A stretch of DNA of 8,990 nt from Sva-07 sp035529175 (GCA_035529175.1 DATKXG010000294.1:1-8990), one strand, 5' to 3'. Numbered from the stretch's first letter, positions 1 through 6,218 are shown. Notes: a model not told the origin generated them from the sequence alone. Program-made: numbers and translations.

Positions 1-1629
1 GTCGTAGTCGACCAGCGCGTCGAAGTGCTCCTCGAGCAGGCGGACCACGGCGAAGGCGGTCCAGGTCGGCACGAGCGCCTGACCCTTCTTCCAGACGTAG
101 CCGCGGTCCTGGATCGTCTGGATGATCGACGCCCACGTCGACGGACGACCGATGCCGAGCTCCTCGAGCCGCTTGACCAGCGACGCCTCGGTGTAGCGCG
201 CCGGCGGCGACGTGCTGTGACCGTTCGGTTCGATCGAGGCGATCGCCACCTCGTCACCCTGGGTGAGCGGGGGCAGCAGGGCTTCGTTCTCGGCCTCGTC
301 GTCGCCGGTCTCCTCCTTGGAGGCCACATAGACAGCGCGATAGCCGGGAAAGGTGATCGTGGTGCCGGAGGCGGCGAATTCGCAATCGGTCAACTCGCCG
401 GTGGAGCGGTCGGTGGAGTTGGCCGCGAGTCGCACGCTGACGGTGACGCCGGTGGCGTCGGCCATCTGCGAGGCGAGCGTGCGCTGCCAGACCAGACGGT
501 AGAGGGCGAGTTCCTGGCTGTTGAGTTCGGACGTCAGGCTCTGCGGCGAGCGAAAGGGCGTCGTCGGGCGGATCGCCTCGTGGGCCTCCTGCGCGTTCTT
601 GACCTTCGACGAGAACTGCCTCGGCGCCGCATTGAGGTAGTTGGCGCCGTACTCGCTCGTGATGGCGGCCCGAGTTGCCTGCATCGCCTCGTCGGACAGC
701 ACGACGTTGTCGGTACGCATGTAGGTGATGTAGCCGCGCTCGTACAGACCCTGCGCGACGCGCATCACCTGCGACGACGACAGGCGCAGCTTGCGACCGC
801 CCTCCTGCTGGAGCGTCGAGGTCATGAACGGCGCCTTGGGCGACGACCGGTACGGCTTCTCCTCGACCGAGCGCACGGCGAACGTGGCGCCGTCGAGACC
901 GTCGGCCAGCCCACGCGCCCGGGCCTCGTCGAGTGCCACCGCCTTCGCCGATACCTGGCCCGTGGCGTCGAAGTCCTTGCCGGTGGCGACGCGATCGCCG
1001 GCGACCGCGACGAGCTTGGCGCCGAATGCGGGCTGGGTGGCCGTGACGAGATCGATGTCCCAGTAGTCGGCGGTGACGTAGGCGATGCGCTCACGTTCGC
1101 GTTCGACGATCAGGCGCACCGATGGGCTCTGCACCCGTCCCGCCGACAGCCCGCGGTTCACGCGGCGCCACAGCACCGGCGACACCTCGTAGCCGTAGAG
1201 GCGGTCGAGGATGCGCCGGGTCTCGGCGGCGTCGACCAATCCGTAGTCGAGGTCGCGGGGGTTGTTGACGGCGTGATCGATCGCGGCCTTGGTGATCTCG
1301 TGGAACACCATCCGCTTCACCGGCACCTTCGGCTTGAGGTACTCGAGCAGATGCCACGAGATCGCCTCGCCCTCGCGATCTTCGTCGGTTGCGAGATAGA
1401 GCTCCGAGGCGTCCTTCAATGCGGCCTTGAGGTCCTTGACGACGGTCTTGCCGCGCTCGGTCAGCTCATAGGTGGGCTTGAAGCCGTTGTCGACATCGAT
1501 GTTGAGCCCCTTGCTCGGCAGGTCGGACACGTGGCCGACGGAGGCGCGCACGTCGTAGTCGCTGCCGAGGAACTTCGACAGCGTCTTGGCCTTGGCAGGC
1601 GACTCGACGACGACGAGGGGTCTGGACAT
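1..1629 (-). CDS. topA: DNA topoisomerase I (type IA), C-terminus cut by window edge
   Basis: This gene encodes the topoisomerase that relaxes negatively supercoiled DNA by cutting and rejoining one strand through a 5'-phosphotyrosine link. The 543 visible codons run without a stop from ATG at 1629 to the window edge. The N-terminal Toprim domain opens MSRPLVVVESPAKAKT, with the catalytic Glu at residue 9 and the metal-binding TDEDREGEA at 81-89. The conserved LSAGRVQSPSVRLI lies at 161-174, and the active-site Tyr is Y303 in YITYMRTDN. AQEAHEAIRPT (346-356) and TEASLVKRLEELGIGRPSTW (480-499) are further type IA signatures. The actinobacterial enzyme is usually 850-950 residues, so the C-terminal DNA-binding tail lies outside the window. 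Transcription is divergent from rsgA across 57 nt. No Shine-Dalgarno sequence is visible, and the start is set by the canonical N-terminus. Identity is very secure. Confidence 0.97.
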   Translation of the reverse strand, partial: MSRPLVVVESPAKAKTLSKFLGSDYDVRASVGHVSDLPSKGLNIDVDNGFKPTYELTERGKTVVKDLKAALKDASELYLATDEDREGEAISWHLLEYLKPKVPVKRMVFHEITKAAIDHAVNNPRDLDYGLVDAAETRRILDRLYGYEVSPVLWRRVNRGLSAGRVQSPSVRLIVERERERIAYVTADYWDIDLVTATQPAFGAKLVAVAGDRVATGKDFDATGQVSAKAVALDEARARGLADGLDGATFAVRSVEEKPYRSSPKAPFMTSTLQQEGGRKLRLSSSQVMRVAQGLYERGYITYMRTDNVVLSDEAMQATRAAITSEYGANYLNAAPRQFSSKVKNAQEAHEAIRPTTPFRSPQSLTSELNSQELALYRLVWQRTLASQMADATGVTVSVRLAANSTDRSTGELTDCEFAASGTTITFPGYRAVYVASKEETGDDEAENEALLPPLTQGDEVAIASIEPNGHSTSPPARYTEASLVKRLEELGIGRPSTWASIIQTIQDRGYVWKKGQALVPTWTAFAVVRLLEEHFDALVDYD

Positions 1630-1686
1630 GACGAGAGTGTGCCAAGGGAACACGCGAATCCCCATCGCGGGTACCGTTCGTGCACG
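1630..1686. promoter_or_regulatory. Divergent topA/rsgA intergenic region, presumed promoters
   Basis: These 57 nt separate two divergent start codons and must hold or overlap both promoters unless these lie inside the opposing genes. Neither gene has a Shine-Dalgarno sequence, so leaderless transcripts are possible. A weak -10-like TACCGT lies at 1672-1677, nine bases before the rsgA ATG. I see no convincing -35 box and no operator palindrome. An in-frame GTG at 1639 is an alternative rsgA start. The role is inferred from position. Confidence 0.4.
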
Positions 1687-2751
1687 ATGTCGAGCGCACT
1701 CCATGAGCCGGATCCGGCACTCGGTTGGGCGACCGATTTCGAGGCGGCGTGGGTCGAACTCGGCCGGCCCGGAGCGCCCGGGCGGGTGTCTCGGCTCGAC
1801 CGAGGATGGAGCACCGTCGTGCGCTCGATCGACGAGGCGAGAGGGCTCGCCGAACCTCTGCGGGTGCGCAACATCGGCGCCGATGTCGCTGTCGGCGACT
1901 GGGTGATCCCGTCCGACGACGGCGAACGCGTCGAACACGTGCTCGAACGGCGCTCGGCGTTCACCCGGCGGGCGTCATTCGACGGGATGCGCGCCGTGTC
2001 GCACACGTTGGCCGCCAACATCGATGTCGTGTTCCTCGTGCACGCCCTCGGCTCGCCTCCGAGCCCGCGTCGTTTGGAACGTGAACTGGTGCTCGCGTTC
2101 GACTCGGGCGCCGAACCGGTGGTGGTGCTCACCAAGACCGACCTCGTCGACGATCCCGAACCCGGTCGTGCCGCGCTGCAGGAGGTGGCGCTCGGTGTCC
2201 CGGTCCTGCTCGCAAGCGGCAAGACGTCGGAGGGTCTCGACGCCATCGCTGCCTACGCCGCCGGGAATCGCACGCTGACGTTCCTCGGAGCCAGCGGCGT
2301 GGGCAAGTCCACGATCGTCAATGGGCTGATCGGAACCCAGCGCCAAGCCACCTTCGAGGTCCGCGAAGGCGACCAGCGCGGCCGTCACACGACCGTGGCA
2401 GCCGAACTCGTCCCACTGCCCGGCGAGGGGTGGTTGATCGACACCCCTGGCGTTCGAGCGCTGAGTCTGTGGTTGTCGGGCAACGGGATCGAGCGGGCCT
2501 TCGCCGACGTCTTCGACCTGATGGACAACTGCCGCTTCCGCGACTGCAAGCACGATCAGGAGCCAGGATGTGCGGTGCAGGCTGCGATCGCGGCGGGCGA
2601 GCTCGATCCGGTCAGGCTGCGGAGTCTCGAACGGCTGATCGAGGAGGAAGCGGCGCTCGAGGAGGAGCAGCGCGCCCACGACAAGGCCGCGGACAAGCGC
2701 GCCGGCGGCCGCACCCGTCCGCCCGAGGAGTCCGAGTTCGACGATCTCTGA
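1687..2751 (+). CDS. rsgA: Ribosome small subunit-dependent GTPase A (RsgA/YjeQ)
   Basis: RsgA is a GTPase that acts late in 30S ribosomal subunit maturation and releases other assembly factors from the particle. The 354-residue protein has the expected order: an N-terminal OB-fold region (about 30-90), then a circularly permuted GTPase domain with G4 TKTD at 149-152, G1/P-loop GASGVGKS at 201-208, GRHTT at 232-236 and G3 DTPG at 252-255. A zinc knuckle follows with C282, C287, H289 and C295, and then a charged Glu-rich helix to the end. The reading frame stays open far upstream to position 25, but that stretch is antisense to topA. The ATG at 1687 is the first start that fits the family N-terminus; GTG at 1639 is an alternative. 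There is no Shine-Dalgarno sequence. The DUF427 gene follows 44 nt downstream. Confidence 0.95.
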   Translation: MSSALHEPDPALGWATDFEAAWVELGRPGAPGRVSRLDRGWSTVVRSIDEARGLAEPLRVRNIGADVAVGDWVIPSDDGERVEHVLERRSAFTRRASFDGMRAVSHTLAANIDVVFLVHALGSPPSPRRLERELVLAFDSGAEPVVVLTKTDLVDDPEPGRAALQEVALGVPVLLASGKTSEGLDAIAAYAAGNRTLTFLGASGVGKSTIVNGLIGTQRQATFEVREGDQRGRHTTVAAELVPLPGEGWLIDTPGVRALSLWLSGNGIERAFADVFDLMDNCRFRDCKHDQEPGCAVQAAIAAGELDPVRLRSLERLIEEEAALEEEQRAHDKAADKRAGGRTRPPEESEFDDL

Positions 2752-2763
2752 GCACGACTCGAC

Positions 2764-2783
2764 GTGCATCTGGTGCCAGGCAC
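2764..2783 (+). repeat. Small hairpin between rsgA and the DUF427 gene
   Basis: GTGC (2764-2767) pairs with GCAC (2780-2783), and CTGG (2770-2773) pairs with CCAG (2776-2779). The result is an 8-bp stem with a two-base AT bulge and a two-base loop. Overlapping its left side is another possible stem, GCACG/CGTGC (2752-2756/2763-2767), directly after the rsgA stop. The structure could attenuate or end rsgA transcription, but it has no T-tract. It ends immediately before the DUF427 Shine-Dalgarno sequence. Its GGTGCCAGGCAC core resembles the core of the large palindrome at 3287-3319. Confidence 0.35.
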
Positions 2784-2789
2784 AAGGTG
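2784..2789 (+). promoter_or_regulatory. Ribosome binding site of the DUF427 gene
   Basis: AAGGTG ends six bases before the GTG start at 2796. It is one of the few good Shine-Dalgarno matches in the window, and it decides the start of the DUF427 gene. Translation here therefore does not depend on coupling to rsgA. Confidence 0.6.
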
Positions 2790-2795
2790 TAGGTC

Positions 2796-3284
2796 GTGGA
2801 CATCGCTGCAAACGGCAAGGCCATCGAGTCGGTGTGGGACTACCCACGCCCGCCGCGGGTGGAGCGGGTCGAGTGGCGTGTCCGGGTGGTGCATGGCGGC
2901 GCCACGATCGTCGATGCGCCGCACGCCGTTCGGGTGCTCGAGACGAGCCAACCGCCGGCCTATTACGTGGCCGCCGAGTTCGTGGACCTCGACGTGCTCG
3001 TGGCGTCCGAGCGACACACGTTCTGCGAGTGGAAAGGCGTCGCCGACTACGCACACATCGTGGTCGGCGACCGGCGAGTCGTCGACGCGGGCTGGACCTA
3101 TTCGGAGCCCATCGCAGCGTTCGAAGCGATCCGCAACCACTGGGCCTTCTATGCGCAGAAGGTCGACGAGTGCTGGATCGACGACGAGCGGGTCTCGAGC
3201 AACGAAGGCAGCTTCTACGGGGGCTGGGTCACCGAGAACGTCACGGGCCCCTTCAAGGGCGCCCCCGGCACGATGCACTGGTGA
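2796..3284 (+). CDS. DUF427 domain protein
   Basis: The 162-residue protein matches the DUF427 family (sometimes labelled nucleotidyltransferase-like), whose biochemical role is not established. Family features seen are the ESVWDYPRPPRVE opening (11-23), SERHTFCEWKG at 71-81 with C77, W79 and K80-G81, the VVDAGWTYSEP strand (95-105) and the NHWAFYAQKVDECWIDDE segment (114-131). The C-terminal FYGGWVT...GPFKG...GTMHW is typical of the longer actinobacterial and cyanobacterial forms. There is no signal peptide or membrane segment, so it is probably cytosolic. The GTG start is supported by the preceding AAGGTG. It lies downstream of rsgA on the same strand, probably co-transcribed or with its own promoter, and converges on the DUF952 gene. 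Confidence 0.88.
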   Translation: MDIAANGKAIESVWDYPRPPRVERVEWRVRVVHGGATIVDAPHAVRVLETSQPPAYYVAAEFVDLDVLVASERHTFCEWKGVADYAHIVVGDRRVVDAGWTYSEPIAAFEAIRNHWAFYAQKVDECWIDDERVSSNEGSFYGGWVTENVTGPFKGAPGTMHW

Positions 3285-3286
3285 CC

Positions 3287-3319
3287 TGTGACGATTGGTG
3301 TCAGACACCAATCGTCACA
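3287..3319. terminator. Perfect 33-bp palindrome between convergent genes, probable bidirectional terminator
   Basis: The arm TGTGACGATTGGTGTC (3287-3302) and its exact reverse complement (3304-3319) flank a single A at 3303. The palindrome starts two bases after the DUF427 stop, and its right arm contains the DUF952 stop codon (3315-3317). It can therefore form a stable hairpin at the 3' end of transcripts arriving from either side. No T-tract follows on either strand, as is common for GC-rich actinobacterial terminators. Symmetry and position are seen directly; the terminator role is inferred. It could instead be a repetitive extragenic palindrome or a protein-binding site. Confidence 0.7.
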
Positions 3320-3332
3320 GCGTGTCGTCGAG
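3311..3332 (-). repeat. Imperfect direct repeat, copy at the DUF952 3' end
   Basis: This stretch encodes the end of the DUF952 protein (LDDTL plus stop) and a few bases beyond. It matches 3676-3700 in all 22 of its bases once a 3-nt gap is allowed, with 14 bases (ATCGTCACAGCGTG on the plus strand) matching without interruption. Its left end overlaps the right arm of the 33-bp palindrome. Confidence 0.6.
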
Positions 3333-3683
3333 GGTCCAGTCGGCGTCGGGCTGACGGGTCCACTGCGTCGCGAGATTGACCGCGGCGATCGGCAGCGGGC
3401 CGTAGATGTGGGGGAACAGCACGTCGAGATCTGGCGCCGGGGGTTCGAACACGATCGGCGACGGCACGAGCCGCTGGTCGATCGTGAGCACGACGAGCTG
3501 GTCGAGATCGGCGTAGAACCGGTTGGCCGTGTCCTCCAACTGATTGCGGGTCGAGCAGTGGATGAACCCCTCCTGCTCGAGCGTGATACCGCGAGTCGAC
3601 ATCCGGTACTCGCCGGTCGTGAAGGCGGCTGCCCAGGAGTCGGGGAGTGCCAGATGGAAGATGGGCTCGTCGCGCATCGTCAC
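3315..3683 (-). CDS. DUF952 domain protein
   Basis: The 122-residue protein fits DUF952, a small family of uncharacterised, probably cytosolic proteins. Conserved features are the IFHLALPDSWAAA opening (8-20), the GFIHCSTRNQLEDTANRFY block (39-57), the LVVLTID strand (63-69) and FPHIYGPLP (90-98). The molecular function is unknown. The chosen GTG start at 3683 overlaps the photolyase stop in the sequence GTGA, which suggests coupled translation. An ATG two codons in (3677) would give a 120-residue product and is equally possible. It is the last gene of the minus-strand run, and its stop lies inside the 33-bp palindrome. A direct repeat brackets the gene at both ends. Confidence 0.87.
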   Translation of the reverse strand: MTMRDEPIFHLALPDSWAAAFTTGEYRMSTRGITLEQEGFIHCSTRNQLEDTANRFYADLDQLVVLTIDQRLVPSPIVFEPPAPDLDVLFPHIYGPLPIAAVNLATQWTRQPDADWTLDDTL

Positions 3684-3700
3684 AGCGTGCCGTCGTCGAG
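3676..3700 (-). repeat. Imperfect direct repeat, copy at the photolyase/DUF952 junction
   Basis: This second copy of the repeat at 3311-3332 encodes the photolyase C-terminus (LDDGTL plus stop) and the start of the DUF952 gene. The two copies differ only by a 3-nt insertion (the GGC Gly codon of the photolyase). The repeat unit thus recurs at the 3' ends of two successive genes that are otherwise unrelated. Confidence 0.6.
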
Positions 3701-5182
3701 TCGCCGTCGCACCTCGAGGGCGCGCTCACGAACCGCTGGCAGGTCCGACAGCTGTTCCGACGCGCGCACCTGGCGGGCGATCCGCGGGTTCTTGACGAGC
3801 AGGTCGCGGTGGCGGGCAAGGAAGTCCCAATACAGGGTCGTGAACGGACACGCGTCGTCGCCCACGCGCTGCTTGCGGTCGTATCGGCACGACCGGCAGT
3901 AGTCGCTCATCGTGTCGATGTAGTTGCCGCCGGCGGCGTACGGCTTGGTGGCCATCATCCCGCCGTCGGCCCACTGGCTCATCCCGATCACGTTCGGCAG
4001 CATCACCCATTCGGCGCCGTCGACGAAGCTCGACCACATCCATTCGGTCATGTCCCACGGGTCGACGCCGTGCAGCATCGCCAGGTTGCCGAGCACCATC
4101 AGGCGTTGGATGTGGTGGTTGTAGGCGCGGTCGTGCAGCGCCGACATGCACTGGCGCACGCAGTTCATGTCGGTGGCCGCCTCAGCACGGAACACCGGCG
4201 GCACCGGACGGTCGGCGCCGAGCGCGTTGTGGTCGCGGTAGCCGGGCATCCACAGCCAGTAGACGCCCCACACGTACTCGCGCCAGCCGATCACCTGCCG
4301 GATGAACCCTTCGGCCGACGCGATCGGGACCCGACCGTCGTCGAACGCTTCCTGGACTGCGTCGCACACCTCGCCGGGCAACAGGAGACCGACGTTCAGG
4401 TACGGCGACAGAACCGAATGGGCGAGATGCCACGATCGCTCGACCATGGCGTCCTCGTGGGGTCCGAACATCGGCAGCACGTCGTCGACGAAGTGGCGGA
4501 GACGCTCCAGTGCCGCGCCGCGCGTCGTGGCCCACGTGCCGTCGGGTTCGCCACCCCAGCAGTCGGCAGGCAGGTCGGCGAGCACTGAGCGATCGAGGTC
4601 GTCGAGCGGAGACCGCGGCGGCTCGGGCCACGGCGACTCGCTCTTCGGTGGTCGCTGACGGTTCTCGTCGTCGTAGTTCCATCGCCCGGTCACCGGCTCG
4701 TCGCCGTCCATCAGGTAGCCGAGGCGTCGGCGATGCCAGCGGTAGAAGTCCTCCATCTTGAGCTGCTTGCGCCCGCTCGCCCACTCGGCGAACTCGTCGT
4801 AGTGGCAGAGGAACTGGTTCGAGCGCACGATCGTGACGTCGAGTTCGCTGAGCAGAGCGAGCCCGTCCCAGCTGGCGGGCTCGGTGGCGCTGACGCCGGT
4901 GGGCGTGAACTCGGCGAGGTGTTCGGCGAATCCGTGCCGCAACGAGTCGGCACGGCGGTAGTCGACGTCGAATCCCGCCTCCCGCAGTTCGTCGGCGAAA
5001 CGTCGCATCGACGCAACGACGAAGTGGGCCCGCTGACGGTGCCAGCGTTTCCCGGTGAGCTTCGCCCGGCTCTCGATCATCAGCACGCGGTGCGAGTCGG
5101 GGGCTGCGTCGCGCAGCGCTCCCAGCTCGCGATGCAGTTGGTCGCCGAACACCCAGACCGTCGGGCGTCGAGGTGAACTCAC
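3680..5182 (-). CDS. Iron-sulfur cryptochrome/photolyase (FeS-BCP, PhrB type)
   Basis: This 500-residue flavoprotein belongs to the deoxyribodipyrimidine photolyase-related family. The characterised member, Agrobacterium PhrB, repairs (6-4) photoproducts in DNA using light, FAD and a [4Fe-4S] cluster. The N-terminal Rossmann-like antenna domain begins TVWVFGDQLHREL (8-20). Four Cys in the family's cluster arrangement are at C341, C429, C432 and C445 (NCVRQC, then YCRSC and ACPF). They keep the spacing of PhrB C350/C438/C441/C454 with a constant offset of nine. H356-H357 fall where PhrB has its active-site His, and the FAD-binding helices include QVIGWREYVWGVYW (296-309). The frame is open further upstream, but GTG at 5182 gives the family N-terminus and overlaps the STAS stop (GTGA). 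The downstream DUF952 gene is joined by another GTGA. Repair versus photoreceptor function cannot be told from sequence. Confidence 0.93.
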   Translation of the reverse strand: MSSPRRPTVWVFGDQLHRELGALRDAAPDSHRVLMIESRAKLTGKRWHRQRAHFVVASMRRFADELREAGFDVDYRRADSLRHGFAEHLAEFTPTGVSATEPASWDGLALLSELDVTIVRSNQFLCHYDEFAEWASGRKQLKMEDFYRWHRRRLGYLMDGDEPVTGRWNYDDENRQRPPKSESPWPEPPRSPLDDLDRSVLADLPADCWGGEPDGTWATTRGAALERLRHFVDDVLPMFGPHEDAMVERSWHLAHSVLSPYLNVGLLLPGEVCDAVQEAFDDGRVPIASAEGFIRQVIGWREYVWGVYWLWMPGYRDHNALGADRPVPPVFRAEAATDMNCVRQCMSALHDRAYNHHIQRLMVLGNLAMLHGVDPWDMTEWMWSSFVDGAEWVMLPNVIGMSQWADGGMMATKPYAAGGNYIDTMSDYCRSCRYDRKQRVGDDACPFTTLYWDFLARHRDLLVKNPRIARQVRASEQLSDLPAVRERALEVRRRLDDGTL

Positions 5183-5502
5183 GCGATGGAGTCGCGGATG
5201 TCGACCGCCCGATCGAAACGGGTCGCGGTCAGGCGCTCGCGGAGCGCTGGTCGCGTGCAGACCACGGCAAGGTCGCCGCCGTGGCTGCGAGCGGCCGCGG
5301 CTGCGCCGAGCAGGGTCCCGAGACCAGCGTCGTCGAGCACGCCGACCGCGTCGAGATCGACGAGCACCGTGACTCCGGGATGCTGTCGGATCGCCCGTGT
5401 CAGGTCGTCGTGGAGTCGGCCGACTGCAGCGAGGTCGACGGGGCCCTCGACCGTGACGACGATCGATCCGCCGACCTCGTCGAGCTTGGTGTGCAGCTGC
5501 AT
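5179..5502 (-). CDS. STAS-domain protein, anti-sigma factor antagonist-like
   Basis: A 107-residue single STAS domain of the SpoIIAA/RsbV/BldG class, whose members bind and switch anti-sigma kinases. It opens with MQLHTKLDEVGGSIVVTVEG, includes the typical GPVDLAAV segment (20-27), and has the core VDLDAVGVLDDAGLGTLLG (48-66). In SpoIIAA and BldG the phosphorylated Ser follows the conserved Asp (DSSGL, DSTGL). Here the sequence is D57-D58-A59-G60-L61, so that Ser is replaced by Asp. No anti-sigma kinase gene is adjacent in this window. The ATG at 5502 matches the family start; a TTG three codons earlier (5511) is possible. There is no clear Shine-Dalgarno sequence. The 67-nt gap after tadE may hold a promoter, but I see no convincing one. 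The stop overlaps the photolyase GTG. Confidence 0.88.
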   Translation of the reverse strand: MQLHTKLDEVGGSIVVTVEGPVDLAAVGRLHDDLTRAIRQHPGVTVLVDLDAVGVLDDAGLGTLLGAAAAARSHGGDLAVVCTRPALRERLTATRFDRAVDIRDSIA

Positions 5503-5569
5503 GTCTGCCAAGGCTATGGCGACGCCCCGTCCGCGTCACGGTGGGCCGTGGTCATGGTTGGTGGTCGTG

Positions 5570-5968
5570 TCATGGCGGCTCGAGCGTCATCGTCGCGGAG
5601 GCGACGTGCGTGACCGGCCCGATCAACGATCCGACGATCGCCACGTCGACCGGATCGACGTAGGTCACCGTGACGGTGACGGTCGAGTTGTCGCTCGTTG
5701 TGGTGACGTCGATCGGCAGGTCGACCGCACGGTGGGCAGCGCGCTCCGCCGCAGTCGTCGGAGTGCCCGAAACCGCGGCGGCGCGCGCTCCCTCCCGTGC
5801 CGCGAGTTCGACCGCCAGCTCGTTGCGCACCGCGGTGCCGACGACCACGAGGCCCAGCACCATCACCACGACGATCGGCAGGGCGAGCGCGAATTCGACT
5901 GCCGCCTGCCCGCGACCGCCGCGCAGCCGTCGATCGCGATCGCGATCACACCCGGTCGATGACGGCAT
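5570..5968 (-). CDS. TadE-like pseudopilin
   Basis: A 132-residue TadE-family protein, thought to be processed like a type IV prepilin and needed for Flp pilus assembly. The basic leader (RDRDRRLRGGRG) is followed by the prepilin-like site G20/Q21-A-A-V-E25-F26, with Glu at +5, and then a hydrophobic helix (about 26-47). Further TadE features are VRNELAVELAAREGARAAA (47-65) and a Thr/Val-rich C-terminal domain exported outside the membrane (about 85-132). No other start is available in frame, so translation begins at the ATG at 5968, inside the pilin gene, with a 23-nt overlap. No clear Shine-Dalgarno sequence is seen. The leader codons include a GATCGC tandem (5931-5947) that spans the pilin stop. 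It follows the pilin gene, the usual order in actinobacterial tad loci. Confidence 0.88.
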   Translation of the reverse strand: MPSSTGCDRDRDRRLRGGRGQAAVEFALALPIVVVMVLGLVVVGTAVRNELAVELAAREGARAAAVSGTPTTAAERAAHRAVDLPIDVTTTSDNSTVTVTVTYVDPVDVAIVGSLIGPVTHVASATMTLEPP

Positions 5969-6209
5969 CGATCACGCTGTTGAACAACCTGCTGATGCGA
6001 GCCGCGCCGCCGCCGGCGGTCGCCCAGGCGACGACCATCAAGCCGACGAGCGCCGCAGCGAGGAGCACGAGCGCGTACTCGGTGGTCGCCTGCCCGCGTT
6101 CGTCGCGGGCGGCCAGACGTTGCCTCCCCGGGTCGAGGGTCGACTCGAGCGCAGCGGTGAGCGTTGTGCGGAGGTGGACGTACAGCAGGAGTGCGAGGTG
6201 GTAGGGCAT
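5946..6209 (-). CDS. Flp/DUF4244-type pilin
   Basis: An 87-residue prepilin, the likely major subunit of the Flp pilus. The cleavage motif is G39/Q40-A-T-T-E44-Y45, with the Glu at +5 and Tyr at +6 that define Flp-type pilins. A hydrophobic helix follows (about 46-66), then a short tail RISRLFNSVIDAVIDRV. The predicted mature protein is 48 residues. The leader of 39 residues is long for a Flp pilin but fits the DUF4244 group found next to actinobacterial tad genes. The ATG at 6209 is supported by GGAG five bases upstream, so the long leader is not a start-site artefact. It sits 33 nt after tadC and overlaps tadE. A dedicated prepilin peptidase is not present in the window. Confidence 0.87.
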   Translation of the reverse strand: MPYHLALLLYVHLRTTLTAALESTLDPGRQRLAARDERGQATTEYALVLLAAALVGLMVVAWATAGGGAARISRLFNSVIDAVIDRV

Positions 6210-6214
6210 GGCTG

Positions 6215-6218
6215 CTCC
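6215..6218 (-). promoter_or_regulatory. Ribosome binding site of the pilin gene
   Basis: GGAG (reading on the minus strand) ends five bases before the pilin ATG at 6209. In this operon most other junctions rely on overlapping stop and start codons, so an independent ribosome binding site here fits a subunit made in larger amounts than the assembly proteins. The expression inference is mine. Confidence 0.6.

Noticed and set aside
25..1686. Long plus-strand open frame that would extend RsgA at its N-terminus by 554 residues
   Set aside because: It is antisense to the highly conserved topA gene and is Arg/Gly/Leu-rich shadow coding. RsgA homologues start near the ATG at 1687.
5183..5539. N-terminal extension of the photolyase frame over the STAS gene
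   Set aside because: The extension is Arg/Pro-rich with no domain and overlaps a recognisable STAS domain in another frame. The family N-terminus and the GTGA overlap fix the start at 5182.
5514..5555. A 13-codon minus-strand mini-ORF ahead of the STAS gene that could be a leader peptide
   Set aside because: It has no ribosome binding site, no regulatory residue run and no attenuator-like hairpins around it. Chance is sufficient.
5936..5943. GCGATCGC octamer identical to the cyanobacterial HIP1 motif
   Set aside because: It arises from the GATCGC tandem at the pilin/tadE overlap, and a single occurrence does not indicate HIP1-type enrichment.
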